From Diphasiastrum complanatum (lineage: Eukaryota > Streptophyta > Lycopodiopsida > Lycopodiales > Lycopodiaceae), in the NCBI GenBank assembly GCA_029204225.1, contig CM055097.1, positions 60,168,168 through 60,232,167 of the forward strand: a stretch of 64,000 nt of DNA, read 5' to 3'. How positions within the stretch are numbered: the stretch's first letter is position 1; every line of letters begins with the position of its first letter. Shown piece after piece: positions 11,745 through 22,844 of the stretch. A program made the position numbers and the translations under genes. The notes under the pieces are model-generated. The model was not told the DNA's origin. It saw nothing but the letters and a program-made list of their open reading frames with translations, and searched no databases.

Positions 11745-14700
11745 TTTTGTTTCTTCAGTTCCCTCTCAAAGCATGATAGCTTGACAACTCCAAGACTGCT
11801 CCTCTGTTTCTCGAACAGACCTTTGCTTGAGGCCTTTGTGAAAATGTTAGCAACCATGTCTTTCATTGCAATGAAAGTAGTTTGCAACATTTTCTTCTCG
11901 ATCAGATCCCTTATCAAGTGGTACTTGATTGCAATGTGCTTCATCCTTGAATGAAACACAGGGTCTTTTGTCAGATGTATTGCGAATGTGTTGTCCATCT
12001 ACAAAACCAGAGGTTCATTTCTCATTTCGTCCAATTCGTCAAGGAACTGTTTGAGCCAAATTATTTCATTGGCCATCTTGGCTGCTGCAACATACTCTGC
12101 TTCGCAGGATGACTGAGCCACAATGGTTTGCTTCTTGCAAACCAAAATCTTTTATTAATTGAAGATATTGCAAAATTCATTTTGCAATCTTCCAATGTGT
12201 CAAGCCTGGATTCGTACAGAATTGGCTCATCCTAAACACAGCATAAGCAATGTCAGGATGTGTGTTATCTGCAAGGTACATCAACGATCCTATCAGTTTT
12301 TTGTATGGTGTGACCTGCATCAATTCTCTCTCTTGTACAGTCCTCGAACAAATTTTGTTCGTCAATATTGTTTCTACAACATTAGAGTATTCGCTCCTTT
12401 GCAATTCAGTATCCCAAAATCTTCTAGGATTTTCTAGGTATATCTGGACTGATGAAGGTACAACTTACCTCCCTCATAGTCCCTGTCAATCTGTAAGCCA
12501 AGGTAATACCTGGCTTCACCCAGATCTACAATCTCAAAATGTTTCGAAATATCATTCTTCACTTCAATAATAAGCTTCTCACTCTTGTAGAGTATCAGAG
12601 TGTCCTCCACGTACACAGCCACAATGATGATCTTTCCATCTGTAATTCTTATATAGACATTGGAATCAACCATTAGTGTCTTGAATTCCAAGGATTTTAG
12701 GACTTGATCTTTCTTCTTGTACCATTGTCGAGCTGACTGCTTCAGTCTATGCATTCTGCATGCATAAGTAGATATATATGAAGTGAATTTGAGATATATC
12801 CTGGGGGTTGATCCATGTAGACCTCCTTGTCTAGCTCACCATGCAAGAAGGCTGTCTTCTTGTCCACAATGTGAATCCTGAGGTCATAAGCTGCTACATA
12901 TGCAAATACTAAACGTAGGGACAAATGTTTCATGACAAGAGAGAAGCTCTCAAAATAGTCAATATCATATCTCTGAGAGAATCCCTTCGCTACAAGACTT
13001 GCCTTATACTTTGAGACATCTCCATATGGTCCATACTTCAGCTGGTATACCCATTTGCATTTAATAGTCTTTCGCTTATCTGGTAATGGCTGTAATGTCC
13101 ATACCTAGTTCTTCCTCATGGATCCATCTCCTCATTTATGGCTTGGATCCATTTGTCCTTCTCTGGACATTCAATTGCCTCCTCGAATGTATGTGGTTCG
13201 CCACTGAATCCACATAACTCTTTTGATGTAGAAGCATAGTTTTCTAGCACATATCTTGTTGGCGCTCTTCGTTGTCTTGTCGACCTTCTAGGAGATTCTC
13301 CTGGAACTGCAATGCCTTTGTCTTTGTCTGCTCTGCAAGGTCCAAAACCATCTCGGTTTATAGATACTGTAGCAAAAGGCTGCCTCTTGAATCTTTCATC
13401 TTCTGATTCACCACTCGAATGCAAAGCGACTCAAAAATCTACGTCTTCGTGTTCGTCCTCTGCTCCCATTGTCACAGCTGGCAAATCATAGTACTATCTT
13501 TCAAGAACTTCATAACTGACAGGATTATCATTGGCCATCATTCTACTCTCATCAAATTTGACATCCCTGACTATCTTCACAGTGTCTGTCTTTGGCATGT
13601 AGACTCTGTAGTGTGACAAATTATTGTCATTTTTTACAAGATATCCTTGTTGAGCTTTCTCATTAAGCTTCTTTTGAAGCTTATCAAGAATATGTGCATA
13701 AGTTGCACAGCCAAAGATTTTGATGTGAGTCAGATTGGGTTTTATACCCCACCATAATTCGTGTGGTGTCGTGAGAGGAACACTAGACTTTCCTATCCTC
13801 TTCTAATGTAAGCAGCTATAGCTACTGCTTCAGCCCACAGTATTCTTGGAGCTTTCGAGTAGGCCATCATGCATCTGGGCAGCTTCCATTAGAGTCCTAT
13901 TCTTTCTTTCTGCAACACCATTGTGCTACGGTGTGTAAGATGCAGTCCTTCTATGAATGATACCATGACCATTGCAGAAGTCAGTCAACCGATTTGAGAT
14001 GTATTCTCCACCTTGATCTATTTTGATCTGATTCACTTTGCTACCAGTGCATCTTTCTGTCCAATTTACATACTTTGTGAATTTGTCAAATGCTTTTGAT
14101 TTATTGTGAATAAAATACACTCTGGCAAATTTACTGTAATCATCAATAAAGGTAATGTAATATTTCGAGCCTCCTACTGAGATCACATTGAAAGGTCCAC
14201 AGATGTCAGAATGCGCTAACTCTAGAATCTTAGTCGTTCTATAGGAGTCCTTGACAAATGGAATGTGTGATATCTTACCCTTTAGACATGCATCACAGGT
14301 CGTCGAACTGTTCGCATTCGAGATGCTCACCCCTGTGATTGCTCCATGATGACTTGCTTGATATAGTGTCATTGAATTCATATGGCATAGTCTCCTATGA
14401 CATAGAGTGTTTGGCGAATCATCATGAGTCTGATGCACTTGATTGCAGACAAATGTACCTTCAAGTGATACAAATTGTCTTTTCATTTTCTTGAGTGATC
14501 AGGGTACTGGTACTTGCATCAACAATGTTGCATGCTTCATCTGAGAACGTCACACGCATCCCTGCATTAGTTCTTGTGCTGCAGTGTAGACATGAAGAGA
14601 ATATCTTTGAGTCGTCTATCTCTGCCATTGTGTTGAGCCACAGTCAACCAATACCATTCACTTGGTATTTGGATCCATCTCCAAGAACAATGAATCTTGA

Positions 14701-15300
14701 TGGATCTGCACTTCGAAAATCAGACATGATTCGTCTTGATGTTATGAAGTGTGAGGTAGCTCTTGAGTCTAGGATTACCTCCTGTGTGTTAGGTGTTGAC
14801 ACTGCACACATGTCTGCACAGATGTAGGCGGTCAAATTATTTATGTTCGATCTTTCTTCGTCCATTTTTGAGCTCTCTAGCTCCTCGAGATAAGATGAAC
14901 TATTATTGTTATCCTGTCTGCTTTGTGCTTATTTGTTTCTTGGGTTCAGGCGACAGTCCATGGTTGTATGACCCTTCTTGTGGTAGTGGATATACTCAAG
15001 TTTCGGATTGAGCCAACACGAATCGACAATATGCTCTTCGTATTTGCATCTCACGCAGCTCTTCTTGTCTCCACCTTGCTGTTTCAACCTTCCTTTGTTT
15101 TTCCATTTGACTTTGCTGGTTCTTTCAGCTTGCTAATCATGATCCTGCTTTTGATCTGACTCCCTCTTAGGCTTTAATTTTTTTTTTCTTCTCCTTGTTG
15201 TTGTAAAGAGCGTGGTCAGAAGCATCCTTGTGATCAAGGTGCTCTCGAGCCTCGACTTCCTCTCTCTCCTGCTTCATGACCTTCTCACTAGGTATGGCAG
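11745..15300 (-). pseudogene. copia family A gag-pol pseudogene 1
   Basis: Gag C-terminal part with zinc knuckle is at about 15,300-14,880. A TAA interrupts it after NPRNK (about 14,930). Protease is at 14,865-14,500; its active-site motif reads DSRATSHF instead of DSGATSHF. Integrase is at 14,486-13,430: HRRLCHMN and CDACLKGK form the zinc domain, FIDDYSK holds the first Asp, IDQGGEY the second, and the region after the stop at 13,926 holds the Glu. The INT-RT linker lies at 13,424-13,200. RT is at 13,190-12,177, with KTAFLHGEL and a catalytic box reading YVED instead of YVDD. RNase H is at 12,170-11,745, ending DIFTKA-like. Many stops separate the pieces. Its own products cannot be functional. 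Confidence 0.85.
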
Positions 15301-15784
15301 CTCAACTCAGTGTATTAAGCTCTTATGCTGCTTATAACGTAGCGAGAGAAAAGTAAGGTCCTCTTGATGTGAAAAATGGACTAAAAAAAATGCAAATTCC
15401 AGCTAGAACCTTGGTGACAAACTGATAAAAAGTCTCACGAATAATTCACAAAACTCGAATTATTTCTGTTCGAGAATTATTCATGTTGGTTCAATCAGGC
15501 TCTATAACCTAACAAAGCAAAACGAGACGAAATCTAGACGAAAACGAAACGAAGTGAAGCGAAGCAAAACTTGAACGAGCTCTGACATTGATTCATGCTT
15601 GAAGCGTAGAGATCGCGAAATGAAATGAAAGAGAAGAATTCGCAAAAAAGATCAATCAGGCTCTGTAACGAGACGAGATGAAACGAAACTTAACTTAAGT
15701 GAGCTTTGAAATTGATTTACGCTTATAAGATAGTTTTAGAAAATTTGAGACTCTTGCAAGTCTCATTTTTAGAAGAAAATATCA
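15301..15784 (-). repeat. family A leader region and GAAAC-rich array, copy 2
   Basis: Contains the segment shared before all gag copies (CAAATTCCAGCTAGAACC) and the GAAAC-rich array at about 15,480-15,720. It ends at a hairpin, TGAGACTCTTGCAAGTCTCA (15,746-15,765), after which integrase-linker sequence of another copy begins. Confidence 0.65.
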
Positions 15785-16273
15785 TGGGAGACGACTCGAA
15801 AATCTTCATTTTTGTGTTTGTTTGCTGCTCCCTTTGTCACTGGCCGCAAGTCATAGTATTGTCTCTCCATAACTTCGTAGCTGACATGATCGTCATTGGC
15901 CATTGTCCTGCTCTCATCGAATTTGACATCTTTCACTGTTTTTCACAGTGTTTGTGTCTGGCATGTAGATTCTGTAGTATGATGAATTATTGTCATAACC
16001 TACTAGAAATCCTTGCTCGGCTTTCTCATCAAGCTTCTTTCGAAGGTTATCAGGAATATGTGAATGTGCTGCACAACCAAAGATTCTGACGTGAGACAGA
16101 TTGGATTTTCTACCCCACCATAGCTCATATGGTGTCGTGTGAGGAACACCAGACTTACCTATCCTATTCTGGATGTATGCGACTGTAGCTACTGCTTCAG
16201 CCCACAGAGTAGGCCATCATGCATCTGGCTGTTTCCATTAGGGTCCTGTTCTTTCGTTCAGCAACACCATTGT
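15785..16273 (-). pseudogene. copia family A integrase C-terminal fragment
   Basis: On the minus strand it carries the post-catalytic part of integrase: AERKNRTLMET-like, WAEAVATVAYIQNRIGKSGVPHT with breaks, WWGRKSN, CAAHSHIP, and the start of the linker. It continues from 18,412 on the other side of the gypsy insertion. A deletion removes about 20 bp before AGTAGGCCATCATG (16,207). RT and RNase H are absent: sequence is lost at 15,785. Confidence 0.75.
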
Positions 16274-16759
16274 TATAAAGTCCTCACAACAGGATTCTAC
16301 TCTAAGCATACCATACAAAGCAACAACGCATGGGAACCGGTGGAGGTTAAACCAGCCCAACCAAACCTAGATCGTATGGATCTAGCCCCCAAGCTATGGA
16401 TCAATCAAAGTCATGGAAAGAGGAGTCACTCCAGCAACATATAGCTACTCATCACAAATCAAGCATACACTAGTGAGAGCCCATCAGGTATACTTATACC
16501 CTCCAAGGCCCATGCACCACTAGTAGTGCACTGTGACACCTCACTGGACACCTCACTGGCCACATCATCCAGTTCCCTAATGACTCACTAATAGACCCAT
16601 ACCAACTCCACCACCATGTGTTTAGGCCTACAACCATTAATTATGACCATGTACACATAAGGGCCCCAATTCCCTTATAGTCACAATTAACTGATGGGTT
16701 CTTGGTCTACCGGTCCCTAGCGTGGACACGCTACCCAAGACTAGTCATGGGCATGACAT
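16274..16759 (-). repeat. gypsy 3' LTR
   Basis: Element-strand start TGTCATGCCC, end GGACTTTATA; 486 bp. On the interior side a G-rich purine tract (AATAAGGGGGGAAGAA) immediately precedes TGTCATG, as expected for the polypurine tract. Confidence 0.9.
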
Positions 16760-17757
16760 TCTTCCCCCCTTATTCAAGTTTTGTCCTCAAAACTTAAAAC
16801 TGGGAAAGTTCCTCTTTAAGCTTCCTTCATGTTCCCAAGAATCGTCATTGTCCGTACATCTCCTCCTTCGAACCAAATGCTCGGTAACTATACGATTTCT
16901 CAATCATTTAGTTTTTGTATCCAAGACCTTCTCAGGTTCAAGACATGATACACCCGATGATTCATCTAACAGGTCGAACTGATCTTCAGATCCAAGATGC
17001 TCTCCTTCACGTAGACCCTTTTTGAGACGACTAATGTGAAATACGGGATGCACTTGCGATCCTTCCGGGAGTTCCAATTGGTAAGCTAAGGATCTGATCT
17101 TTTTCAAGATCTTAAACGGTCCTCTATATGTAGGGGACAACTTATAATGCTTGCCGGTACACATTACACTTGAATCCCTCTAGATTCTCAAATATATCCA
17201 GTCTCCCACTTGGAAGTCTCTCGGTGATCTTTTCAGATTTGCATAATGTTTGTCCCTATCCTGGGCACTCTAGACATTTTCACGTGCAATCCGTAGCATT
17301 TCCAGCATATCGTGAAAGAAATTCGCTACTTTCTGAAACTTGATCATTCGAGTCTCAACCGCAATGGGTGACCTAGGCTCAAAACTGTACATAAGCATGT
17401 TAGTTTCTTACTCTCAAAGGCAATGGGATGACCCTCCTGTAAGAGAACAACTCCAATAGCCGTATCACTCGCGTGAGTGTTAATAACAAACGACAAATCT
17501 GAATCCGCTATCCTCAAAACTAGAGCTGAGGCAATTAGAAGCTTGAGTTTGCAAAAACTCTCATCTAATTTATCATTCCATCTGATAGGAGGACTTGGCC
17601 TACCGTTACAACTTTTCACTCCTCTCAACATATTGTTGAGAGGTGCAACAATCTTCGAGTACTCCTCTGCAAATCTACGAAAAAACACAGTGAAATCTAA
17701 GAATGACTTAAGTTCACGCACCGTTTTAGGAATTGGCCATTCCACTACCATCTTCAC
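16760..17757 (-). pseudogene. gypsy pol remnant (RT/RNase H and chromodomain integrase tail)
   Basis: The minus strand at 17,757-17,344 reads EWPIPKTVRELKSFL, FFRRF and LNNMLRG, the RT-RNase H connection, followed by INTHASDTAIGVVLLQEG, a weakened RNase H start. A deletion then jumps to the integrase C-terminus at 17,360-16,904: a GPY/F-like block (KLSPTYRGPFKILKKI), VHPVFHISRLKK, and a chromodomain-like tail containing EPEKVLDTKTK. The chromodomain assigns it to the chromovirus branch. Internal deletion and stops make it dead. Confidence 0.8.
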
Positions 17758-17900
17758 CTTTTCTTCTCAATCTTGATCCCAAAGGAGGTAATCTTATGAC
17801 CAAGGTAAAGAAGTCCATTTTTAAAGAATTCGCACTTTGATTCTTTTGCATAAAGCTTCTCTTGTCTTAAGATACGTAAGACAGTACGGAGATGCTTAGA

Positions 17901-17916
17901 TTGGCTCTGATACCAA
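17901..17916 (-). promoter_or_regulatory. gypsy primer-binding site
   Basis: The minus strand reads TTGGTATCAGAGCCAA directly after the 5' LTR end (CTTTATA). It is complementary to the 3' end of initiator tRNA-Met, the usual plant LTR retrotransposon primer. Confidence 0.85.
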
Positions 17917-18411
17917 TATAAAGTCCTCACAACAGGATTATAGTCTAAGCATACCATACAAAGCAACAACACATGGGAACCGATGGAGGTTAAACAAACC
18001 CAACCAAACCTAGATAGTACAGATCTAGCCCACAAGCTATGGATCAATCAGAGTCATGGAAAGAGGAGTCACTCCAGTAGCATGTAGCTACTCATCACAA
18101 ATCAAGCATACACTAGTGTGAGCCCAACATGTATACTTATACCCTCCAAGGCCCATGCACCACTAGTAGTGCATTGTGACACCTCACTGGACACCTCTGC
18201 AGCCTACTTGGGCCATGTCATCTAGTTTCCTAATGACTCACTGATAGACCCATACCAACTCCACCACCATGTGTTTAAGCCTACAACCATTAATTATGGC
18301 CATGTACACATAAGGGCCCCAATTCCCTTATAGTCACAATTAGCTTACGGGTTGTTGGTCTACTTGTCCCTAGCGTGGAAACGCTACCCGAGACCAGTCA
18401 TGGGCATGACA
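17917..18411 (-). repeat. gypsy 5' LTR
   Basis: 495 bp, same termini as the 3' LTR. The two LTRs differ at many places by eye, including an extra CTCTGCAGCCTACTTGGG-like block near 18,196, so the insertion is not recent. Confidence 0.9.
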
Positions 18412-20110
18412 ACTGTACTGCGGTGTGTAGGCTACCGTTCTTCTGTGAATGATATCACAATCATTGCAAAAGTCAGTGAAGCGATTCGAGATATATTCGT
18501 CACCTCGATTTGTTCTGATCTGCTTCACCTTGCCACCTGTACATCTCTCTGAGTTCATGTGGCAGAGTCTTCTATGCCACGGAGTGTCTGGCGAGTTGTC
18601 ATGAGTCTGATGCACCTGATCTTCAGGTAGGCGTACCTTCAGATGATATAGGTTACCTTTCCTTCTGCCTTGAGCGATGAGAGTATTGGTACTGGCGTCA
18701 ATCATGTTGCATGCTTCGTTAGAAAACGTCACATGCATCCCTGCATCTGCTATTCTTGCTACAGAGAGCAAGTCTTGTTGCAGAGTAGGCACGAACAGAA
18801 TGTCTTCGAGTCGTCTGTCTCTGCCGTTGGTGTTGAGCCATAGTGAACCAATGTCATTCACTTGATGTTTATATCCATCTCCAAGAACTATGAGTCTTGA
18901 AGGATCTACACTTCTGAAATCAGACATTATTCGTCTTGATGTCACGAAGTGTGAGGTGGCTCCTGAATCTAGGATCACCTCATGTGTGTCAGACGTTGAT
19001 GTTGCACACACATCTTCATAGATGTAGGCGGTCGAACAACTTCTATTCGTTCTTTCTTCACATATCTTTGAGCTCTCGGGCTCCTCGACATAGGACAAAC
19101 TATTGTTGTTCTCCTGTCTGTTTTGTGCTGATTTGTTCCTTGGGTTCTGGCGGCAATCCATGGCTGCGTGACCCTTCTTATGGCAATGGATACACTCAAT
19201 CTTGGGATTGAGCCAGTAGGTATCTGTTGTATGCCCATATCTTCTGCATATCACGCAAGTCTTCTTGTCTGCATCTTGTCGTTTCGACCTCCCTTTGGTC
19301 TTCCAGTTGCTCTTGCTGGTACTCTCTGCTTGCTAGTCACGATCATGCCTCTGATTCGACTCCCTCTTAGGCTTGAATTGTTTCTTGGATTTTTCTCTAT
19401 TGCCGTAGAGGGCCTGGTCAAAACCATCCTTGTGATCAAGGTGTTCTCTGACCTCGACTTCCTCTCGAATCTCGACAATCCCCTTTTCGAGGTTCATGGT
19501 AGGATCTTTCGCGAGCAGGGTTCATGTCGTCTGGAAATATCTGGGTAAGGCTCTCAACAGGTATGTTTGCTGCTTCTCAGCTGACACTGCATTCTTTGCT
19601 CCAGAGTTATGTAGTAATAGAAACAAATCTTTCATCTTTCTCACGAAAGAGGTGAGGTCTTTTCCATGCCACTGCAAATGTCAGCTGATCTTCCAACATC
19701 ATGATCTATCTTCTTAATTTCGTCTGAAATATGGTGAGCAATGCATCCCACATCTCCTTAGCTTTGGAGAGTGTATCCAGGTCAAGTGTGAGGCTATCTT
19801 CAATGGAAGATGATAGCAAGGCTACTGCCTTGTCATTTTCTCCCTCCATTCGCGTAGCTCCTTACTTGTTGTTGTAGGCATTTCTTCTGTGCCATCCACC
19901 CAAGGGAAGAGTCCTTCGCCCTTGAGTATCAAAGATGTCTTACTTTCCAGGGTAGAAAGTTAGATCCTAAAGAATCAAGTATCGTGCAGATCTTGCTCTA
20001 CATGCTGCTGATTGAAGCCATTACTTCTTGAAGTCTGTTTTCTTTTTTATGGTTGATTGTCTAAATGCTTGGCCTCCTAGATCTGATAGCTTCTCGGCTA
20101 TGTCAGAATA
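18412..20110 (-). pseudogene. copia family A gag-protease-integrase, copy 2 (interrupted)
   Basis: Minus strand. Gag is at 20,110-19,130, with ALLSSSIEDSLTLDLDTL and AKEMWDALL typical of copia gag, then basic residues and two knuckle-like motifs (CVICRRYGH, CIHCHKKGHAAMDC). Protease is at 19,030-18,680 with an intact DSGATSHF, and LLSVARIADAGM downstream. Integrase follows (WHRRLCHMN), but a deletion removes the zinc domain's second half and the first catalytic Asp, jumping to SERCTGGKVKQI. At 18,411 the gypsy insertion interrupts it. Unlike the other copies, this one has neither the protease Gly-to-Arg change nor the gag stop after NPRNK. Confidence 0.85.
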
Positions 20111-20114
20111 AGAC

Positions 20115-20134
20115 AAAGTGGCTCTGATACCACT
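20115..20134 (-). promoter_or_regulatory. copia family A primer-binding site
   Basis: The minus strand reads GTGGTATCAGAGCCACTTTG, complementary to initiator tRNA-Met, between the LTR and gag. It fixes the LTR at 20,135-21,098 as a 5' LTR. Confidence 0.85.
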
Positions 20135-21098
20135 GATGATAATGACTGATAAATTCGTCGGATTCACGACTCTCTTCAGCTCAGATGGAATTCAGATGCG
20201 ATCGCTGGACACTACCAATTGAGTCGCTCTCACAATCCTCCAGAGTGTAGTCAGTCACTGCTGATCTACGTTCATAAAATTAATACAACATTCAACATAG
20301 TTTCAACCAAAGTGCGAAATTCAACTGAACAAGAAAACTCAGACATACGAAATAAACAGCATATGCATTTGCATTCGAGATCATACGCAACAAGAAAGTA
20401 ATCTATATTGATTTTCTCTTATTTTTTCAAGAACTGCATGCAAATCCACACAGGCATTGGCATGAGAGAAACGCTTCTCTCATGGATGTATGTCTCGCTT
20501 ACTAGCGGACTCTTGGATTTCTATGGATCCTGATCACAGATTTCATCTCGCTCGCAGGCGGAGTTGTTGTCTGTATTTTGTCTTGATTGCTACTAGCATC
20601 ATGCTTCTTTTCTATTACACTATGTGTATTCTAATGATCTATATGTCAAGTATCATCTAGCAAGCATGGTCACTCTATGTAAATCTAAGATTAGAGTGAT
20701 TAACCAACTAGTTAGAGAGTTACAAGAGTGGCAGATTAGCCACGACATAGGAAGCATCTACTGACGTCATGCCATCAGATAAGATCTTTGTACTTCTGGG
20801 TACTTGCATGATCTTAGCTGGTACTCTTTGGAGCGTGAGGGCAAAACAGGTTTCGTTTTGCTCGTATGCCTTTCTCTCGTACTGGACTGCAAATGAGTCC
20901 CGTTTGTGGATCTTTCGTTTTTGCGAACCGTTCGTCTTTGTCTCCTTTGACTTTGTGTTCGTGAATCGTTCATCTTCGTCTCCTTTGACTTTTGTGTTCC
21001 AAAAACTCTTCGTGTTTCGTGTCTCCAGATTTTCGAGTTCGCGAACATCTTTGTCAGGTTGAGGGCTGAAATCTAACAAGGCTTTGTAGTTAGAAACA
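20135..21098 (-). repeat. 5' LTR of copia family A copy 2
   Basis: About 964 bp on the minus strand, starting TGTTTCTAACT at 21,098 and ending next to the primer site. Just upstream (21,099-21,110) stands GAAGAAACGAAA, which looks like the family polypurine tract. This hints at a former tandem element or a rearrangement there. Confidence 0.75.
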
Positions 21099-21110
21099 TT
21101 TCGTTTCTTC

Positions 21111-21457
21111 ATTGCAGTAACAAAGATGGCTAATGAAATCATTTGGCTCAAACAATTCCTTGATGAACTGGGCGAAATAAGAAATGAGCCTCTGATTCTA
21201 TAGATGGACAATACATTTGCAATACATCTGACAAAGTATCCTGTGTTTCACTCAAGGACGAAACACATCGCGATCAAGTATTACTTGATAAGGGATCTGA
21301 TCAGAAAGAAGATGCTACAGACTATCTTCATTGGGACAAAGGAGATGGTGACTGACATTTTTACAAAGGCCTTAGACAAAGGTCTGTTTGAGAAACAGAG
21401 GAGCAGTCTTGGAGTCATCAAGATACCATGCTTTGAGAGGGAGCTGAAGAAACAAAA
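21111..21457 (+). pseudogene. copia family A RNase H fragment, inverted
   Basis: The plus strand encodes ANEIIWLKQFLDELGEIRNEPL, a stop at 21,202, then MDNTFAIHLTKYPVFHSRTKHI and DIFTKALDKGLFEKQRSSLG. This is the RNase H end of copia pol and is readable apart from that one stop. It abuts the minus-strand LTR head-to-head at about 21,110. The purine tract GAGAGGGAGCTGAAG leads into the LTR at 21,458. Confidence 0.8.
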
Positions 21458-22045
21458 TGTTTCTACTACCAAAGCTTTGCTAGCTTTTAGCCTATAGACA
21501 CGAAGCGAAAACGTTTGCGAACATCACGAAAAGACACGAAATGAAAATATTCGTGAACAGCCCAATGAAGAGACATGAACGCAAAAAAATTCGCGAAATA
21601 AATTTATTTGTGATACAACAGGAGAAAGTTAGATGACGCGAAAGTCAAACAGCCCGAAGCAACATGAAAATTTTCATGACACTTTTTGACCTTCACGCTC
21701 CAAAGGATCAGGAAGATCATGCAAGTGCCATGAAGTACAAAAACCCCTGATCTGATATGATGATGTCAGCAGAAGAGCGTTAGGACGTGCCTAACCCACT
21801 TCTCTTTTAAATCCATGATTAGTTATAGATTGTTTAGTCTACCTAATCTGGTGTGCTACTATGAATGTATAAGATACATACAGTAGTAGATAGACAATAC
21901 ACAGACAGAACATAGAACAGAAGTCTGTCTGCGTGCAAGACAAGTTTTGTGAGTAGAATCCACAGAGATCCAGAAGTCTGCTAGTAAGCGAGAGATCACT
22001 CGTGGGAGAACATCGCTTCTCTCACGCCAACGCGCTATGTGGGTC
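21458..22045 (+). repeat. 3' LTR of family A fragment, truncated
   Basis: Starts TGTTTCTACTA after the polypurine tract. It matches the other family A LTRs in CTCTCACG and CTAGTAAGCGAGAG blocks. It ends at about 22,045, where repeat A begins. Confidence 0.7.
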
Positions 22046-22149
22046 TGTCATAAAAAATATTTTTGTTGGAATAAAATATTGATATTCTTATGTACTATAA
22101 CTCAACTTGATGAAGCCAATTCATCAAAATATCTCATTCTTTAGGATTT

Positions 22150-22450
22150 AGAGGAAGCTATTTACCTATATAGGAAAAGTAAATTCTTTTTGGTTAAAAA
22201 TTTTGTATATAGGAAAATATTTATTCTAGGAAACTCTAGGTCAAATTTTTCCTATATCGAAAAAGTTTTCCTATATTGTCAATCTAGGAACTATTTCAGT
22301 TTTTCCTATATGGGAAAAGTTTTCCTATATTGTCAATCTAGGAACTGTTTCATTTTTCCTAGTGTGCACAGTTCCTAGTTATGTGTATTTCATTCTTGGA
22401 AAACTCTTTTTTTTTCCTATATAGGAACTGATCAAAAGTTCCTTGTGGGT
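22150..22450. repeat. cluster of TTTCCTATATAGGAAA-type palindromes
   Basis: CCTATATAGG occurs intact at 22,165-22,174 and 22,416-22,425, with several one-base variants (CCTATATGGG, CCTATATCGA) between. The same cluster is inverted at 43,320-43,580. The intact core fits the CArG-box consensus CC(A/T)6GG bound by MADS-domain proteins; binding here is only a possibility. Confidence 0.6.
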
Positions 22451-22471
22451 GGAGTAGCTACTAGCTTATAA

Positions 22472-22738
22472 TTGATGTGCCTCCTGAGTTCTCAGTGTGG
22501 ATCAATGCTCATTATGCCCATGGCTGAGAGTTTTGACAGACCTGAAGAAATGGCAGCATCAATCAATGCCAAGTTTCTGTTCAATGTGCAATGCAGCCAA
22601 TGTATTTCTCGGTGCAGCCCATTTGAGCTCGTTGTTCAGTATCTTCTTTTGGAAAGTTTTCATTCTTTTCAAGCTCTTTGTGCATATCCGTTTTTGGGAG
22701 GTGTAGTGATTGTACATCCACTTTCACAAGCAGATTAA
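22472..22738 (+). other. conserved 270-bp block with a short open frame, not recognised
   Basis: An 88-codon frame starting MMCLLSSQCGSMLIMPMAES is retained in the copy at 42,986-43,267 with few changes. On the opposite strand a frame with WAAPRN and LAALHIEQKLGID is also partly kept. I recognise neither. Since the copies are alike at DNA level, open frames could persist without selection. Confidence 0.25.
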
Positions 22739-22742
22739 GAAA

Positions 22743-22844
22743 ATTCTTAATCATGGAGCCGTGAATCTGGAGAAGCTAGATGGGACACCATTCGACACAC
22801 CCATCAACGGTAGCCGGTTGCACAAGTACTGGTCACCACAGTGA
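22743..22844 (+). pseudogene. integrase C-terminal remnant of a retrotransposon
   Basis: The plus strand reads ILNHGAVNLEKLDGTPF, then NGSRLHKYW and a stop. This matches the terminal motif of Ty3/gypsy polyproteins (HGAVE...NGxRLKxY). It is present in repeat A copy 1 but absent from the copy at 42.7-43.0 kb, where different sequence stands. Confidence 0.5.

Larger units (their letters stand above)
10691..15300 (-). mobile_element. copia family A element 1
   Basis: Minus-strand order from high to low coordinate: gag zinc knuckle, protease, integrase, RT, RNase H, polypurine tract, LTR, then GAAAC-rich leader DNA. This is the most complete family A copy in the window, though broken by stops and lacking a 5' LTR directly upstream of gag. 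The 10,690-13,120 portion is repeated almost unchanged at 35,100-37,430. Confidence 0.8.
16274..18411 (-). mobile_element. shortened Ty3/gypsy chromovirus nested in copia
   Basis: Two LTRs (16,274-16,759 and 17,917-18,411) flank 1.16 kb of interior. The element lies inside a copia integrase. The flanking 5-mers are ATTGT (16,269-16,273) and ACTGT (18,412-18,416), a likely target duplication with one later change. The interior keeps an RT/RNase H piece and the integrase tail, while gag, protease and most of pol are gone. It cannot move by itself. Confidence 0.9.

Noticed and set aside
17901-17920. tRNA gene
   Set aside because: Only the 3'-end complement of initiator tRNA-Met is present, next to an LTR: a primer-binding site.
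22472-22738. Conserved 88-93 codon frame in two repeat A copies as a real gene
   Set aside because: Frames on both strands are equally kept, which high DNA identity alone explains; no recognisable domain or start context. Kept only as a low-confidence feature.
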